From: Microbispora amethystogenes
GTDB lineage: Bacteria > Actinomycetota > Actinomycetes > Streptosporangiales > Streptosporangiaceae
Reading direction: 5' to 3'
Assembly: GCF_016863015.1 (NCBI RefSeq)
Contig: NZ_BOOB01000001.1
Location: 93,139-157,138, forward strand
Length of the DNA stretch: 64,000 bases
A program made the position numbers and the translations under genes. Every line of letters begins with the position of its first letter. The stretch's first letter is position 1. The notes beneath the pieces were generated by a model. The model ran no database searches. It was given only the letters and a program-made list of their open reading frames with translations, and was not told the origin of the DNA. Positions 42,328 to 50,856 of the stretch are shown piece after piece.

Positions 42328-44385
42328 ATGGCGATCGGGGTTTACGTCGCGGCCGGCGACGCGAGGAGCAACAAGGGCACGATCGCCCTCGGCATGATCG
42401 AGCTCCTCACCCGCCAGGTGGGCACGGTGGGCGTGTTCCGGCCGGTCGTCCGGGCGGGCCGCGAGGACAGCCTGGTCAACACCGCGCGGAGCCGCTTCGC
42501 GATCGGCCTGCCCTATGACATGTGCACGGGCGTCACCTACGAGGACGTGCACGCCGACGAGGACCGCGCGGCCGGGGAGATCCTGGCCCGCTACCGGGCG
42601 CTGGCCGGGCGGTGCGACGCGGTCGTGGTGATCGGCACGGACTACACGGACGTGGGCGCGCCCACCGAGTTCACGTTCAACGCCCAGCTCGCCGCGAACC
42701 TCGGCACGCCGGTGATGAACGTAGTCACCGGCCTCGACCGCACGCCCGACGAGATCGCCACGGCGGTCGAGATGTCGCGCAAGGAGCTCGCCGAGCGGCA
42801 CGCCACCGAGCTGGCCACGGTCGTCACGAGGGTGGCGCCCGCCCTGGTGGACGAGGTGGCCGCCCGCGTCCCCGCGTACGTGCTGCCGGAGGTGCGGCGG
42901 CTGTCCGCGCCGACGGTCAGCGACCTGATGGCCGCCTGCGACGGCGAGCTGTACATGGGGGACGCCGCCCAGCTGGGCCGGGAGACGGGCGGCCTGATGA
43001 TCGGCGCGATGTCGCTGCCGAACATCCTGGAGCGCCTCACCGAGGGTCTCGCGGTCGTCGTCCCGGCCGACCGGGCCGCCGCGCTGGTGCCGGGCCTGCT
43101 GGCCGCGCACAAGGCGCGCACGTTCCCCGCCCTGTCGGCGATCATCCTGAACGGCGGGCTCGAACTGCCCGACGCGGTCGTCCGCCTGCTCAAGGGCATG
43201 GACATCCGGCTGCCGATCATCACGACGTCGGGCGGCACGTTCGAGACCGCGACGAAGCTGTCGAAGGCCGAGGGCCGGTTCAGCCCCGACGCCCCCGGCA
43301 AGATCGACACGGCGCTCGGGGTGTTCGCCGAGCACGTGGACGCCGCGGCGTTGCTGCGCAGCCTGCGGGTCACCAGGGCCGCCGCGATCACCCCGCTGAT
43401 GTTCGAGTACGACCTGCTCGACCGGGCCCGCGCCGACCGCAGGCACATCGTGTTGCCGGAGGGCGCCGAGCCGCGCATCCTGCGGGCGGCCGACAGCCTG
43501 CTGCGCCGGGGCGTCGCCGAGCTGACCCTGCTGGGCGACGAGCGGGAGATCCGGCTGGCGGCGAACACGATGGGCCTGGCCGTCGACGGCGCCCGGGTGG
43601 TGAGCCCGTTCGACCCCGAGCTGCGCGAGCTGTTCGCCGAGGAGTACGCCCGGCTGCGCGCGCACAAGGGCGTCACCCTCGGGCAGGCCCGCGACATCGT
43701 GACCGACGTGTCCTACTTCGGCACGATGATGGTCCACCTCGGCCTGGCCGACGGCATGGTCTCCGGCGCCGCCCACACCACGGCGCACACGATCCGGCCG
43801 TCGTTCGAGATCATCAAGACGTCGCCGGGTGTCGGCGTCGTCTCCAGCGTCTTCTTCATGTGCCTGGCCGACCGGGTGCTCGTGTACGGCGACTGCGCCG
43901 TCGTGCCCGACCCGACGGCCGCCCAGCTCGCCGACATCGCGATCTCCTCGGCCGCCACCGCCGCCCGGTTCGGGGTCGAGCCGCGCGTGGCCATGCTGTC
44001 GTACTCGACCGGCGAGTCCGGCGCCGGGCCCGAGGTCGACAAGGTGCGGGAGGCGACGGAGCGGGTCCGCGCGCTGCGTCCGGACCTGCCGGTGGAGGGG
44101 CCGATCCAGTACGACGCGGCGGCTGAGCCCAGCGTGGCGCGCACGAAGATGCCGGGCAGCACGGTGGCCGGGCGGGCGACGGTGTTCGTGGTGCCCGACC
44201 TCAACACGGGCAACAACCTCTACAAGGCCGTGCAGCGCAGCGCCGGCGCGGTCGCGATCGGCCCGGTGCTGCAGGGCCTGCGCAAGCCGGTCAACGACCT
44301 GTCGCGCGGGGCGACGGTCGGCGACATCGTCAACACCGTCGCGATCACGGCCATCCAGGCCCAGGCGCGGGAGGAGACAGGGTGA
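42328..44385 (+). CDS. pta: phosphate acetyltransferase, long form
   Basis: 685 residues. The N-terminal third is a BioD-like P-loop domain (VYVAAGDARSNKGTIALGMIE) and is followed by a DRTGG domain; the catalytic Pta domain occupies about 365-685 (MFEYDLLDRARADRRHIVLP, ADGMVSGAAHTTAHTIRP, MLSYSTGESGAGPEVDKV, DLNTGNNLYKAVQR). It interconverts acetyl-CoA and acetyl phosphate. The ATG at 42328 has AGGGGTGA eight bases upstream. It overlaps ackA by GTGA, so the two are made together. The direct repeat 42206-42241 lies in its upstream region. Confidence 0.95.
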   Translation: MAIGVYVAAGDARSNKGTIALGMIELLTRQVGTVGVFRPVVRAGREDSLVNTARSRFAIGLPYDMCTGVTYEDVHADEDRAAGEILARYRALAGRCDAVVVIGTDYTDVGAPTEFTFNAQLAANLGTPVMNVVTGLDRTPDEIATAVEMSRKELAERHATELATVVTRVAPALVDEVAARVPAYVLPEVRRLSAPTVSDLMAACDGELYMGDAAQLGRETGGLMIGAMSLPNILERLTEGLAVVVPADRAAALVPGLLAAHKARTFPALSAIILNGGLELPDAVVRLLKGMDIRLPIITTSGGTFETATKLSKAEGRFSPDAPGKIDTALGVFAEHVDAAALLRSLRVTRAAAITPLMFEYDLLDRARADRRHIVLPEGAEPRILRAADSLLRRGVAELTLLGDEREIRLAANTMGLAVDGARVVSPFDPELRELFAEEYARLRAHKGVTLGQARDIVTDVSYFGTMMVHLGLADGMVSGAAHTTAHTIRPSFEIIKTSPGVGVVSSVFFMCLADRVLVYGDCAVVPDPTAAQLADIAISSAATAARFGVEPRVAMLSYSTGESGAGPEVDKVREATERVRALRPDLPVEGPIQYDAAAEPSVARTKMPGSTVAGRATVFVVPDLNTGNNLYKAVQRSAGAVAIGPVLQGLRKPVNDLSRGATVGDIVNTVAITAIQAQAREETG

Positions 44386-45560
44386 GCGGGCAGGTCCTGG
44401 TCCTCAACACGGGGTCGTCGTCCATCAAGTACCGCCTGATCGACATGGCGACCCGCACCGGTCTGGCCGGCGGGCTCGTCGAGCGCATCGGCGAGGACGA
44501 GAGCGCGCTCGTCCACGACGGCGTACGGGTCGAGCGCAGGGTGGCCGACCACGAGGAGGGCCTCAAGGCCGTGCTCGCGGCGTTCGCCGAGCACGGGCCG
44601 TCGCTCGACGGGGTCACCGCGCTCGGGCACCGGGTCGTCCACGGCGGCAGCCGGTTCGTCACGCCCGTCCTGATCGACGACGCGGTCGAGCGGGCCATCG
44701 AGGAGATCGCGCCGCTGGCACCGCTGCACAACCCGGCCAACCTGGAGGGCATCCGGGTCGCCCGGCGGGCCTTCCCCGGGCTGCCCCACGTCGCCGTGTT
44801 CGACACGGCCTTCCACGGGACGATCCCGCCGCACGCCCACACCTACGCCGTCCCCCGCGAATGGACCCGCAAGCTCGGCGTGCGCCGCTACGGTTTCCAC
44901 GGCACCTCCACGGCGTACGTCTCGCGCCGGGCGGCGGCGCTGCTCGGCCGGCCGTACGGCGAGGTGAACTCGATCGTGCTGCACCTCGGCAACGGCGCGA
45001 GTGCGACGGCCGTGCGGGGCGGGCGGAGCGTGGACACGTCGATGGGCATCACCCCCCTCGCCGGCCTGGTGATGGGCACCCGCTCCGGGGACGTGGACCC
45101 GGCGCTGCCCGCCTACCTCGGCCGGGTCGCCGGGATGGGGCTCGCCGACGTCGACACGGCGCTGAACAAGGAGAGCGGCCTGCTCGGCATGTGCGGCGCC
45201 AACGACATGCGGGAGGTCTGGCGGCTGGCCGACGCCGGCGACGAGGACGCCCGGCTCGCGCTGGACGTGTACGGCTACCGCGTGCGCGCCTACGTCGGCG
45301 CCTACTACGCGGCGCTCGGCCACGTCGACGCGGTCGTGTTCACCGGCGGCGTGGGGGAGAACAGCGCGCGGGTCCGCGCGCTGGCGACGACCGGGCTCAC
45401 CCGGCTCGGCATCGAGGTCGATCCCGTCCGCAACGCCGCCGAGTCGGCGGAGGCCAGGGTGGTCTCTCCCGAGGGTGCCGAGGTGACGGTGCTGGTGGTG
45501 CCGACGAACGAGGAACTGGAGATCGCCGAGCAGACCGCCGCCTGCCTTGAAGAGGGATGA
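44382..45560 (+). CDS. ackA: acetate kinase
   Basis: 392 residues, the usual length. Signature blocks: VLVLNTGSSSIKYRLID at the N-terminus, ALGHRVVHGGSRF, YGFHGTSTAYVSRRAA, LHLGNGASATAVRGGRSVDTSMG (here separated as HLGNGASATAV and SVDTSMGITPLAGLVMGTRS), and FTGGVGENSARVRA near the C-terminus. It makes ATP and acetate from acetyl phosphate and ADP. GTG start within the pta stop codon overlap; the next gene begins near its stop, so a three-gene operon is possible. Confidence 0.96.
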   Translation: MSGQVLVLNTGSSSIKYRLIDMATRTGLAGGLVERIGEDESALVHDGVRVERRVADHEEGLKAVLAAFAEHGPSLDGVTALGHRVVHGGSRFVTPVLIDDAVERAIEEIAPLAPLHNPANLEGIRVARRAFPGLPHVAVFDTAFHGTIPPHAHTYAVPREWTRKLGVRRYGFHGTSTAYVSRRAAALLGRPYGEVNSIVLHLGNGASATAVRGGRSVDTSMGITPLAGLVMGTRSGDVDPALPAYLGRVAGMGLADVDTALNKESGLLGMCGANDMREVWRLADAGDEDARLALDVYGYRVRAYVGAYYAALGHVDAVVFTGGVGENSARVRALATTGLTRLGIEVDPVRNAAESAEARVVSPEGAEVTVLVVPTNEELEIAEQTAACLEEG

Positions 45561-45622
45561 CGCCGGTGACCGTGGCCGCGGGCCCGGCTGGCTATCGTGG
45601 GCAGCGGATGGGGGTGAGCCGT

Positions 45623-46039
45623 GTGTCAACGGCTGAGAACAGTCGGACGGGTGGGGAAGAGGGAGAGCGGCAGGGGCTGCTGGACCGGGTGCGCGCCACT
45701 CCGGCGGGCCGGCTGACGCTGCGGATCGTCATCGGGGTGATCGGGACCGCCCTCGTCGTCGGCGGGCTGATCATGGTGCCGTTCCCGGGACCGGGCTGGC
45801 TGGTGGTCTTCACCGGCCTCGCCGTGCTGGCCACCGAGTTCGCCTGGGCGAGCCGGGTGCTGGAGTTCGCCAAGCACTGGGTCAGGCGGGCGACGGACTG
45901 GCTCAAGCGGCAGAACTGGTTCGTCCGCATCGTGGCGGGCGCGCTGACCCTCGCCTGCGCGGCCGCCATCGTCTGGGTGTCGGTGCGGCTGACCCTGGGC
46001 ATCGACCTGATCCAGAAGGCCCGCGAACTGCTGGGCTGA
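45623..46039 (+). CDS. small PGPGW-type membrane protein (TIGR02611-like)
   Basis: 138 residues. After a hydrophilic N-terminus come two hydrophobic segments (IVIGVIGTALVVGGLIMVPF and FTGLAVLATEFAWA) around PFPGPGWLVVF, the hallmark of the actinobacterial PGPGW family, and a third at the C-terminus (IVAGALTLACAAAIVWVSV). Function unknown. The GTG at 45623 has GGGGGTGA upstream. The ATG at 45557, which overlaps the ackA stop, is also in frame but adds residues without family character. TATCGT near 45593 could be a -10 box of its own promoter. Confidence 0.8.
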   Translation: MSTAENSRTGGEEGERQGLLDRVRATPAGRLTLRIVIGVIGTALVVGGLIMVPFPGPGWLVVFTGLAVLATEFAWASRVLEFAKHWVRRATDWLKRQNWFVRIVAGALTLACAAAIVWVSVRLTLGIDLIQKARELLG

Positions 46040-46076
46040 CCTCCGTCCCGACCCGAGCCGCGCCGACCAGCCGAGA

Positions 46077-46097
46077 AGCCCGCGGGGGGCGCGGGCT
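46077..46097. terminator. hairpin between convergent genes
   Basis: AGCCCGCG and CGCGGGCT form an 8-bp stem with a GGGGG loop, between the PGPGW gene and the convergent M20 gene; the last base touches that gene's stop codon. Confidence 0.6.
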
Positions 46098-47275
46098 CAG
46101 GCGGCCGTCCGGGCCAGCCGCCGGATCGCCAGTTCGGCCAGCAGCGCGGCGCCGTCGCCCAGGATGGCGTCGTCGAACTCCGCCTCCGCCGAGTGGTTCG
46201 ACGGGGCGGTGGCGAGGTCGCGTCCGGGCGGGCAGGCGCCGACTACGAGGAAGGCCCCGGGCACCTGCTCCAGCACGTACGAGAAGTCCTCCGAGCCGGT
46301 CGCGGGGGTGGGAAGCGGGAAGTACCGGTCCTCGCCGAGCGCCTCCCGCACCGTCCGCGCGGCGAACTCGGCCTCGGCGTCGTCGTTGACCGTGACCGGA
46401 TAGCCGATGCCGAAGGCGCAGTCGACGGTGAGCCCGTGTGCCTCGCCGATGCCGCGGGCCAGCCGTACGAGGCCCTCCCTGACCCGGTCCCGGGTGGCGG
46501 CCGAGAACGTCCGCACCGTGACCTCGAACCGCGCCTCGTCCGGGATCACGTTGTCGGTGGTGCCGGCGTGGAAGCTCCCCACCGTCACCACGACCGGGTC
46601 GAACACGTCGTACGTCCGGGTCACGTGGGTCTGCAGGGCGGTCACGATCTCACAGGCCGCGGGGATCGGGTCGAGGGCGCGGTGCGGGGCGGAGCCGTGC
46701 CCGCCCCTGCCGCGCACGGTCACGGTCAGCGTGTCGGCCGCGGCGAGCACGGGCCCGCCCTTGGTCAGGAACAGGCCGCGGGGGATCGTGGTCGAGAAGA
46801 CGTGCATGCCGTACGCCGCGACCGGCCTGTCGCCCGCCGCGTCGAGCACCCCCTCCTCGATCATGAGCTTGGCGCCCTCCTCGCCCTCCTCACCGGGCTG
46901 GAACATGAGCACCACGTCGCCTTCGAGGTCGGAGCGCCGTGAGGAGAGCAGGCGGGCCGCCCCCACGAGCATCGCCGTGTGCAGGTCGTGGCCGCAGGCG
47001 TGCATGCGGCCATCGACGCGCGAGCGGTACGGCACGTCCGTCTTCTCGTGCACCGGCAGCGCGTCCATGTCGGCGCGCAGCAACACGGCCGGCCCCGGCC
47101 GGGCACCCCGCAGCACGGCGGTCACCGACGTGAGCCGCTCACCGGTCGTGATCTCCAGCGGAAGGCCGTCGAGCGCCGCGAGCACCCTCTCCTGGGTCCG
47201 GGGCAGGTCGAGCCCGATCTCGGGCTCCCGGTGCAGGGCGCGGCGAAGCTCGACGAGATCGTCCTGAAGGGTCAT
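46097..47275 (-). CDS. M20D amidohydrolase (hippurate/IAA-amino acid hydrolase type)
   Basis: 392 residues. The dinuclear metal site is seen in MHACGHDLHTAM (Cys94, His96, His99), FQPGEEGEEGA (the catalytic Glu) and GMHVF; a C-terminal His lies in APSNHSAEAEFDD. A lid domain spans about 180-290 (GGHGSAPHRALDPIPAACEIV). This Cys-containing motif marks subfamily D, which removes acyl groups from amino acids or peptidoglycan-related substrates. No ribosome site precedes the ATG, so the message may be leaderless. Monocistronic. Confidence 0.9.
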   Translation of the reverse strand: MTLQDDLVELRRALHREPEIGLDLPRTQERVLAALDGLPLEITTGERLTSVTAVLRGARPGPAVLLRADMDALPVHEKTDVPYRSRVDGRMHACGHDLHTAMLVGAARLLSSRRSDLEGDVVLMFQPGEEGEEGAKLMIEEGVLDAAGDRPVAAYGMHVFSTTIPRGLFLTKGGPVLAAADTLTVTVRGRGGHGSAPHRALDPIPAACEIVTALQTHVTRTYDVFDPVVVTVGSFHAGTTDNVIPDEARFEVTVRTFSAATRDRVREGLVRLARGIGEAHGLTVDCAFGIGYPVTVNDDAEAEFAARTVREALGEDRYFPLPTPATGSEDFSYVLEQVPGAFLVVGACPPGRDLATAPSNHSAEAEFDDAILGDGAALLAELAIRRLARTAA

Positions 47276-47403
47276 GGGCCGCCCATCGCGCGAGAAGGGT
47301 CGATGTCGCGCATCACACTAGAGCGCCGGTCGAGTGGTTTCCACGTGGCCGGCGCTCCGGCGGCCCCCCGCCGAGACAGTGCCGGGACGCACCTGGCCGG
47401 GCT

Positions 47404-47427
47404 GTAGTTGCAGACTTTCATAACTAC
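47404..47427. promoter_or_regulatory. GTAGTT-N12-AACTAC dyad, likely ArsR operator
   Basis: Perfect 6-bp arms separated by 12 bases, in an AT-rich patch overlapping the promoter of the ArsR-SulP operon. ArsR/SmtB regulators bind such imperfect dyads and repress their own operon. Confidence 0.5.
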
Positions 47428-47434
47428 ATATAAT
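47408..47434 (+). promoter_or_regulatory. promoter of the ArsR-SulP operon
   Basis: TTGCAG at 47408-47413 and a consensus TATAAT at 47429-47434, 15 bases apart. The spacer is short, but the -10 box is perfect, which is rare here. It overlaps the dyad above. Confidence 0.6.
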
Positions 47435-47468
47435 GGCAACGATGTCCGCCGATGAGGAGGCGATTTCT

Positions 47469-47654
47469 GTGGGGCGTGGCCGGGCCAAGGCCAAGCAGGT
47501 GAAGGTCGCTCGCGCGTTGAAGTACAGCGGTGGTGGTGATCTGGAGTCCCTGCGGCGGGAGCTGGGCGTCGACGCGGCCCCTGCCGTGCGCACGGAGCCC
47601 GGCGATCCCGTGGGCGAAGCGGACCTGGATCATGAAGGCGAGCCGAGCGTATGA
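47469..47654 (+). CDS. small basic hypothetical protein, first gene of the ArsR-SulP operon
   Basis: 61 residues. The N-terminal half is Lys/Arg-rich (GRGRAKAKQVKVARALKY), then GGDLESLRRELGVD and an acidic tail. A GAGGAGG ribosome site sits eight bases before the GTG at 47469; earlier ATGs at 47433 and 47442 lie in or next to the promoter. The basic-then-acidic layout resembles DUF3073-type small actinobacterial proteins (GRGRAKAKQVKVAR...L.Y is their usual start). The next gene overlaps by ATGA. Confidence 0.75.
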   Translation: MGRGRAKAKQVKVARALKYSGGGDLESLRRELGVDAAPAVRTEPGDPVGEADLDHEGEPSV

Positions 47655-47854
47655 GTTCCTTCGAGGAGAGTCTCCGGCAGCGGCTGGCCGCGACGCGCCG
47701 GGCATTGGCGGCGGCACAACGGGACGGCGATCACTTCGGCGTGCAGACGCATGCCTCGGAGGCGGAGGAGCTGGAGCGGCTGGGCGCCGCCCACGGAATC
47801 GTCGTCACACCTGAAGCGGCGGCCGCGCCCGCCGTCGAAAGAGGGGCCGAGTGA
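47651..47854 (+). CDS. small helical hypothetical protein
   Basis: 67 residues, ATGA overlap with the gene before and GTGA overlap with the ArsR gene after it. The sequence is a likely amphipathic helix (SSFEESLRQRLAATRRALAAAQ) followed by EAEELERLGAAHGIVV and an Ala-rich tail. Charge and heptad spacing suggest a coiled coil. No family recognised; it is probably translated, because it couples two genes. Confidence 0.65.
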   Translation: MSSFEESLRQRLAATRRALAAAQRDGDHFGVQTHASEAEELERLGAAHGIVVTPEAAAAPAVERGAE

Positions 47855-48183
47855 TGCCGGTCCCGCTCTACCAGGCCAAGGCCGAGCTGTTCAAGACGCT
47901 CGGCCATCCGCTGCGCATCCGGGTGCTGGAACTGTTGTGTGAGGGACCCAAGCAGGTCCGGGAGCTGCTGGCCGCGATCGAGGTGGAGGCGCCGAATCTG
48001 TCGCAGCAGCTGGCGGTGCTGCGCCGGGCGGGGCTGGTCACCGCACGACGCGACGGGACGACCGTGGTCTACGAGCTGGCCGGGGCCGACGTGTCGGAGA
48101 TGATGCGGGCGGCCCGCCGGATCCTCACGGAGTTGCTGGCCGACCAGCATGAGCTCCTCGCCGAGCTGGAACAGACGGCGTGA
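47851..48183 (+). CDS. ArsR/SmtB-family transcriptional repressor
   Basis: 110 residues with a winged helix-turn-helix: FKTLGHPLRIRVLELLCEGP, VRELLAAIEVEAPNLSQQLA and VLRRAGLVTARRDGTTVVYEL. The metal motif of ArsR (ELCVCDL-type) is absent: only one Cys is present (in ELLCEG). It therefore probably senses something other than a thiol-bound metal, or is a structural repressor of the SulP gene. GTG (47851) or the following ATG (47854) may start it. It overlaps the transporter gene by GTGA, so both are co-translated. The dyad at 47404-47427 is a likely target. Confidence 0.88.
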   Translation: MMPVPLYQAKAELFKTLGHPLRIRVLELLCEGPKQVRELLAAIEVEAPNLSQQLAVLRRAGLVTARRDGTTVVYELAGADVSEMMRAARRILTELLADQHELLAELEQTA

Positions 48184-49910
48184 ATCTCCGGGAAGTGCCG
48201 CGCCGGTTCGCGGATCTGCTGCCCGGGCGGTCGGACTGGACCGCCGCGCGCCGCTCGCCGGGCCGGGACCTGGTGGCCGGGCTGATCGTCGCGGTCGTGG
48301 CCCTGCCGCTGGCGCTGGCGTTCGGGGTCTCCTCCGGGCTCGGCGCCCAGGCCGGCCTGGTGACCGCCATCGTCGCCGGAGCGCTCGCGGCCGTGTTCGG
48401 CGGCAGCAACCTGCAGGTGTCCGGCCCGACCGGAGCCATGACCGTCGTCCTCGTCCCCATCGTGCACGCCTACGGCTCCGGCGGAGTGCTGATGGTCGGC
48501 CTGATGGCCGGGCTGGTTCTCCTGGCCCTGGCCGCGCTGCGGGCGGGACGCTTCGCCCAGTTCCTGCCGACCTCGGTCGTCGAAGGCTTCACCGCCGGGA
48601 TCGCCGTGGTCATCGCGCTGCAGCAGGTCCCCGCCGCGCTCGGCGTGACAGCCGGAGACGGCGAGAAGGTGTGGCAGGTCGCGGCCGGAGCCGTGGCGCG
48701 CTTCGCCGCTCATCCGACGTGGGCTGCGCCGCTCATGGCGCTGGCGGTGGCCGCGTCGATGCTGGCCGGTGCCCGGCTGCGGCCGGGTGTCCCGTTCTCC
48801 CTCCTCGGCGTCGCGGTCGCGACGCTGGGTGCTCAGGTGTTCTCGCTCGATGTCGCCCGGATCGGGGCACTACCGGCCGGGCTGCCCGCCCCGTCGCTCG
48901 GTTTCCTCGATCCCGGCATGGTGGGACCGCTCCTGCCGTCCGCGCTCGCCGTGGCGGCGCTGGCGGCGCTGGAGAGCCTGCTGTGCGCCACCGTCGCCGA
49001 CGGCATGAGCGTCGGCGAGAGACACGACCCCGACCGGGAGCTGTTCGGGCAGGGCATCGCCAACCTCGCCGCGCCCCTTCTCGGCGGCGTGCCGGCGACC
49101 GCCGCGATCGCCCGTACGGCGGTGAACGTGCGCGCGGGGGCCCGGTCCCGGCTGGCCGCGCTCACCCACGCCGCCGTCCTCGCCGGCATCGTGCTCGCCG
49201 CCGGCTCCCTGGTCGGCCGGATCCCGCTCGCGGCGCTCGCGGGGGTGCTCCTGGCCACCACCGTCCGCATGGTCGAGGTCGGCTCCCTGCGCGCGCTGGC
49301 CCGCGCGACCCGCGGCGACGCCGTCGTGCTCGTCCTGACCTTCAGTGTGACCGTCGTGTTCGACCTCATCACCGCGGTGGCCGTCGGTCTCGCCCTGGCC
49401 GTCGTGCTCGCGCTCCGCGCGGTCGCCCGGACCTCCCGGCTCGACCAGGTCCCGCTCGACGCCGGCGACCACAGCGCCGAGGAACAGCGGCTGCTGAGCG
49501 AGCACATCGTCGCCTACCGGTTCGACGGGCCGCTGTTCTTCGCCGCCGCCCACCGCTTCCTGCTCGAACTGTCCGAGGTCGCGGACGTCCGCGTGGTCAT
49601 CCTGCGGATGTCACGGATCACCGCCCTGGACGCCACCGGCGCCCAGATCCTCGGCGACGCCATCGCCCGGATGGAGCGCCGGGGCATCACCGTCCTGATC
49701 TCCGGCGTCAAACCCGGGCACGGCCAGGTCCTGGCCGCCCTCGGCATCGCCGATCACCTTTACCGCGACGGTCTGGTCTTCCCCGACACGCCCAGTGCCA
49801 TCGCTCACGCCCGCGGCCTTCTGCACCACCACGGGCTCCTGCCGGCCACCGAGGAGACCGACCGCGTGCGTACGGCGGGTCAGGTGCAGAGCACAGCGGG
49901 TCAGAGGTAG
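48180..49910 (+). CDS. SulP-family anion transporter with STAS domain
   Basis: 576 residues. SulP membrane domain (about 10-425) with PGRDLVAGLIVAVVALPLAL, the GSNLQVSGPTGAMTVVL region typical of the substrate site, and GGVPATAAIARTAVNVRAGA. A C-terminal STAS domain (about 440-550) carries LRMSRITALDATGAQILGDA. SulP proteins move sulfate, bicarbonate or dicarboxylates; the ligand here is unknown. GTG start overlapping the ArsR stop. Its end overlaps by 10 bases with the convergent GroES-like gene. Confidence 0.9.
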   Translation: MNLREVPRRFADLLPGRSDWTAARRSPGRDLVAGLIVAVVALPLALAFGVSSGLGAQAGLVTAIVAGALAAVFGGSNLQVSGPTGAMTVVLVPIVHAYGSGGVLMVGLMAGLVLLALAALRAGRFAQFLPTSVVEGFTAGIAVVIALQQVPAALGVTAGDGEKVWQVAAGAVARFAAHPTWAAPLMALAVAASMLAGARLRPGVPFSLLGVAVATLGAQVFSLDVARIGALPAGLPAPSLGFLDPGMVGPLLPSALAVAALAALESLLCATVADGMSVGERHDPDRELFGQGIANLAAPLLGGVPATAAIARTAVNVRAGARSRLAALTHAAVLAGIVLAAGSLVGRIPLAALAGVLLATTVRMVEVGSLRALARATRGDAVVLVLTFSVTVVFDLITAVAVGLALAVVLALRAVARTSRLDQVPLDAGDHSAEEQRLLSEHIVAYRFDGPLFFAAAHRFLLELSEVADVRVVILRMSRITALDATGAQILGDAIARMERRGITVLISGVKPGHGQVLAALGIADHLYRDGLVFPDTPSAIAHARGLLHHHGLLPATEETDRVRTAGQVQSTAGQR

Positions 49911-50221
49911 AGGCCGGTGCCGTGGTCGGTCTGCTGCGTCGCCACGGCGTGCAGGTCCCGCTCGCGCAGCACCAGGTAGAGCTGGCCCTGCACCTCGACC
50001 TCGTACTGGTCCTCGGGGTTGAACAGGACCTTGTCGCCGGTCTTCACCGTGCGCGCGCTGACTCCCGCGCCGCACACCTCGCCCCACACCAGCCGGTTGG
50101 CCATCTTGACCGTTGCCGGGATGACGATGCCCGAGGTGCTGCGCCGTTCCTCGGACTCCCGCTCGACCCTGACCATCACGCGGTCGTGGAGCATCTGGAT
50201 CTCGAACTTCGGGTCAGGCAC
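49901..50221 (-). CDS. GroES-like co-chaperonin family protein
   Basis: 106 residues. The GroES fold pattern is seen in IQMLHDRVMVRVERESEERR, STSGIVIPATVKMANRLVWG, VKTGDKVLFNPEDQYEVEVQG and LVLRERDLHAV. The mobile-loop region (SEERRSTSGIVIP) is close to the canonical one, but the protein is divergent and is not beside a GroEL gene. It is an actinobacterial GroES paralogue whose chaperonin partner is unknown. Confidence 0.8.
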   Translation of the reverse strand: MPDPKFEIQMLHDRVMVRVERESEERRSTSGIVIPATVKMANRLVWGEVCGAGVSARTVKTGDKVLFNPEDQYEVEVQGQLYLVLRERDLHAVATQQTDHGTGLYL

Positions 50222-50283
50222 CCTCGCAGTGTACGCGGAGGCCGCCCGGGCGCCGTCATCGGAGGCGAACGGAGGTCAGGCGC

Positions 50284-50856
50284 TCACGAGCGGCCCATGG
50301 CGAGGTCGTAGCCGGTCCCCGAGTGGCGGTAGACGCGGCCCTTGCCCCACTTCAGCACCTGGAAGCGCACATGGACGGTGTTGGAGGCGACGCCCGTCAG
50401 GTCGGCCATCATCTTCTCGGAGAGGTCGACGATCGCGGGGATGTCGTGCTGGGCGACGGCCCACTCGGCCGGGCCGAAGTCCTCGACCACCCCGACCGCG
50501 CTCTTCCCCTTGTAAGTGATCTTCACCTTCGTGCCCAGGGGCCAGTACGGGCTGGCGAGCGTCGCGTACCGCATGGGCTTGCCGGAGGCGGTGGCGGCGT
50601 CCCAGAAGGACGTGGCGGTCGCCTTGCCGGAGGGGAGGGCGGCGATCCGCTTCGCGTCCGCGGCGGCCGCGCGGAGGGCCGCGTTGAGCGCCGCGCCGAT
50701 GGCGACCGGGTCCAGGGCCGGGCCGTCGGCGGGCGAGAGGGATGCCGCGGGCGGAGCCTGGGGCGTCACCGCCGCCTCCGCGGTGGTGACCGTGCCGAGG
50801 AGGAGCGTGGTTCCGGCCAGGGCCGCGGTGACCGCCTGACGGGCTCGGTTGTGCAT
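50284..50856 (-). CDS. secreted RlpA-like double-psi beta-barrel protein
   Basis: 190 residues with a signal peptide (1-28, QAVTAALAGTTLLLGTVTTAEA). The C-terminal domain (about 85-190) shows ATATSFWDAATASGKPM, LASPYWPLGTKVKITYKGKS, VVEDFGPAEWAVAQHDIPAI and DLSEKMMADL, the DPBB pattern of RlpA and expansin-like proteins. A glycan-binding or lytic role at the cell wall is plausible. The Ala-rich segment before the domain is a linker. The ATG at 50856 has AAAGGAA four bases upstream; longer forms would put non-coding-like sequence ahead of the signal peptide. Confidence 0.82.
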   Translation of the reverse strand: MHNRARQAVTAALAGTTLLLGTVTTAEAAVTPQAPPAASLSPADGPALDPVAIGAALNAALRAAAADAKRIAALPSGKATATSFWDAATASGKPMRYATLASPYWPLGTKVKITYKGKSAVGVVEDFGPAEWAVAQHDIPAIVDLSEKMMADLTGVASNTVHVRFQVLKWGKGRVYRHSGTGYDLAMGRS

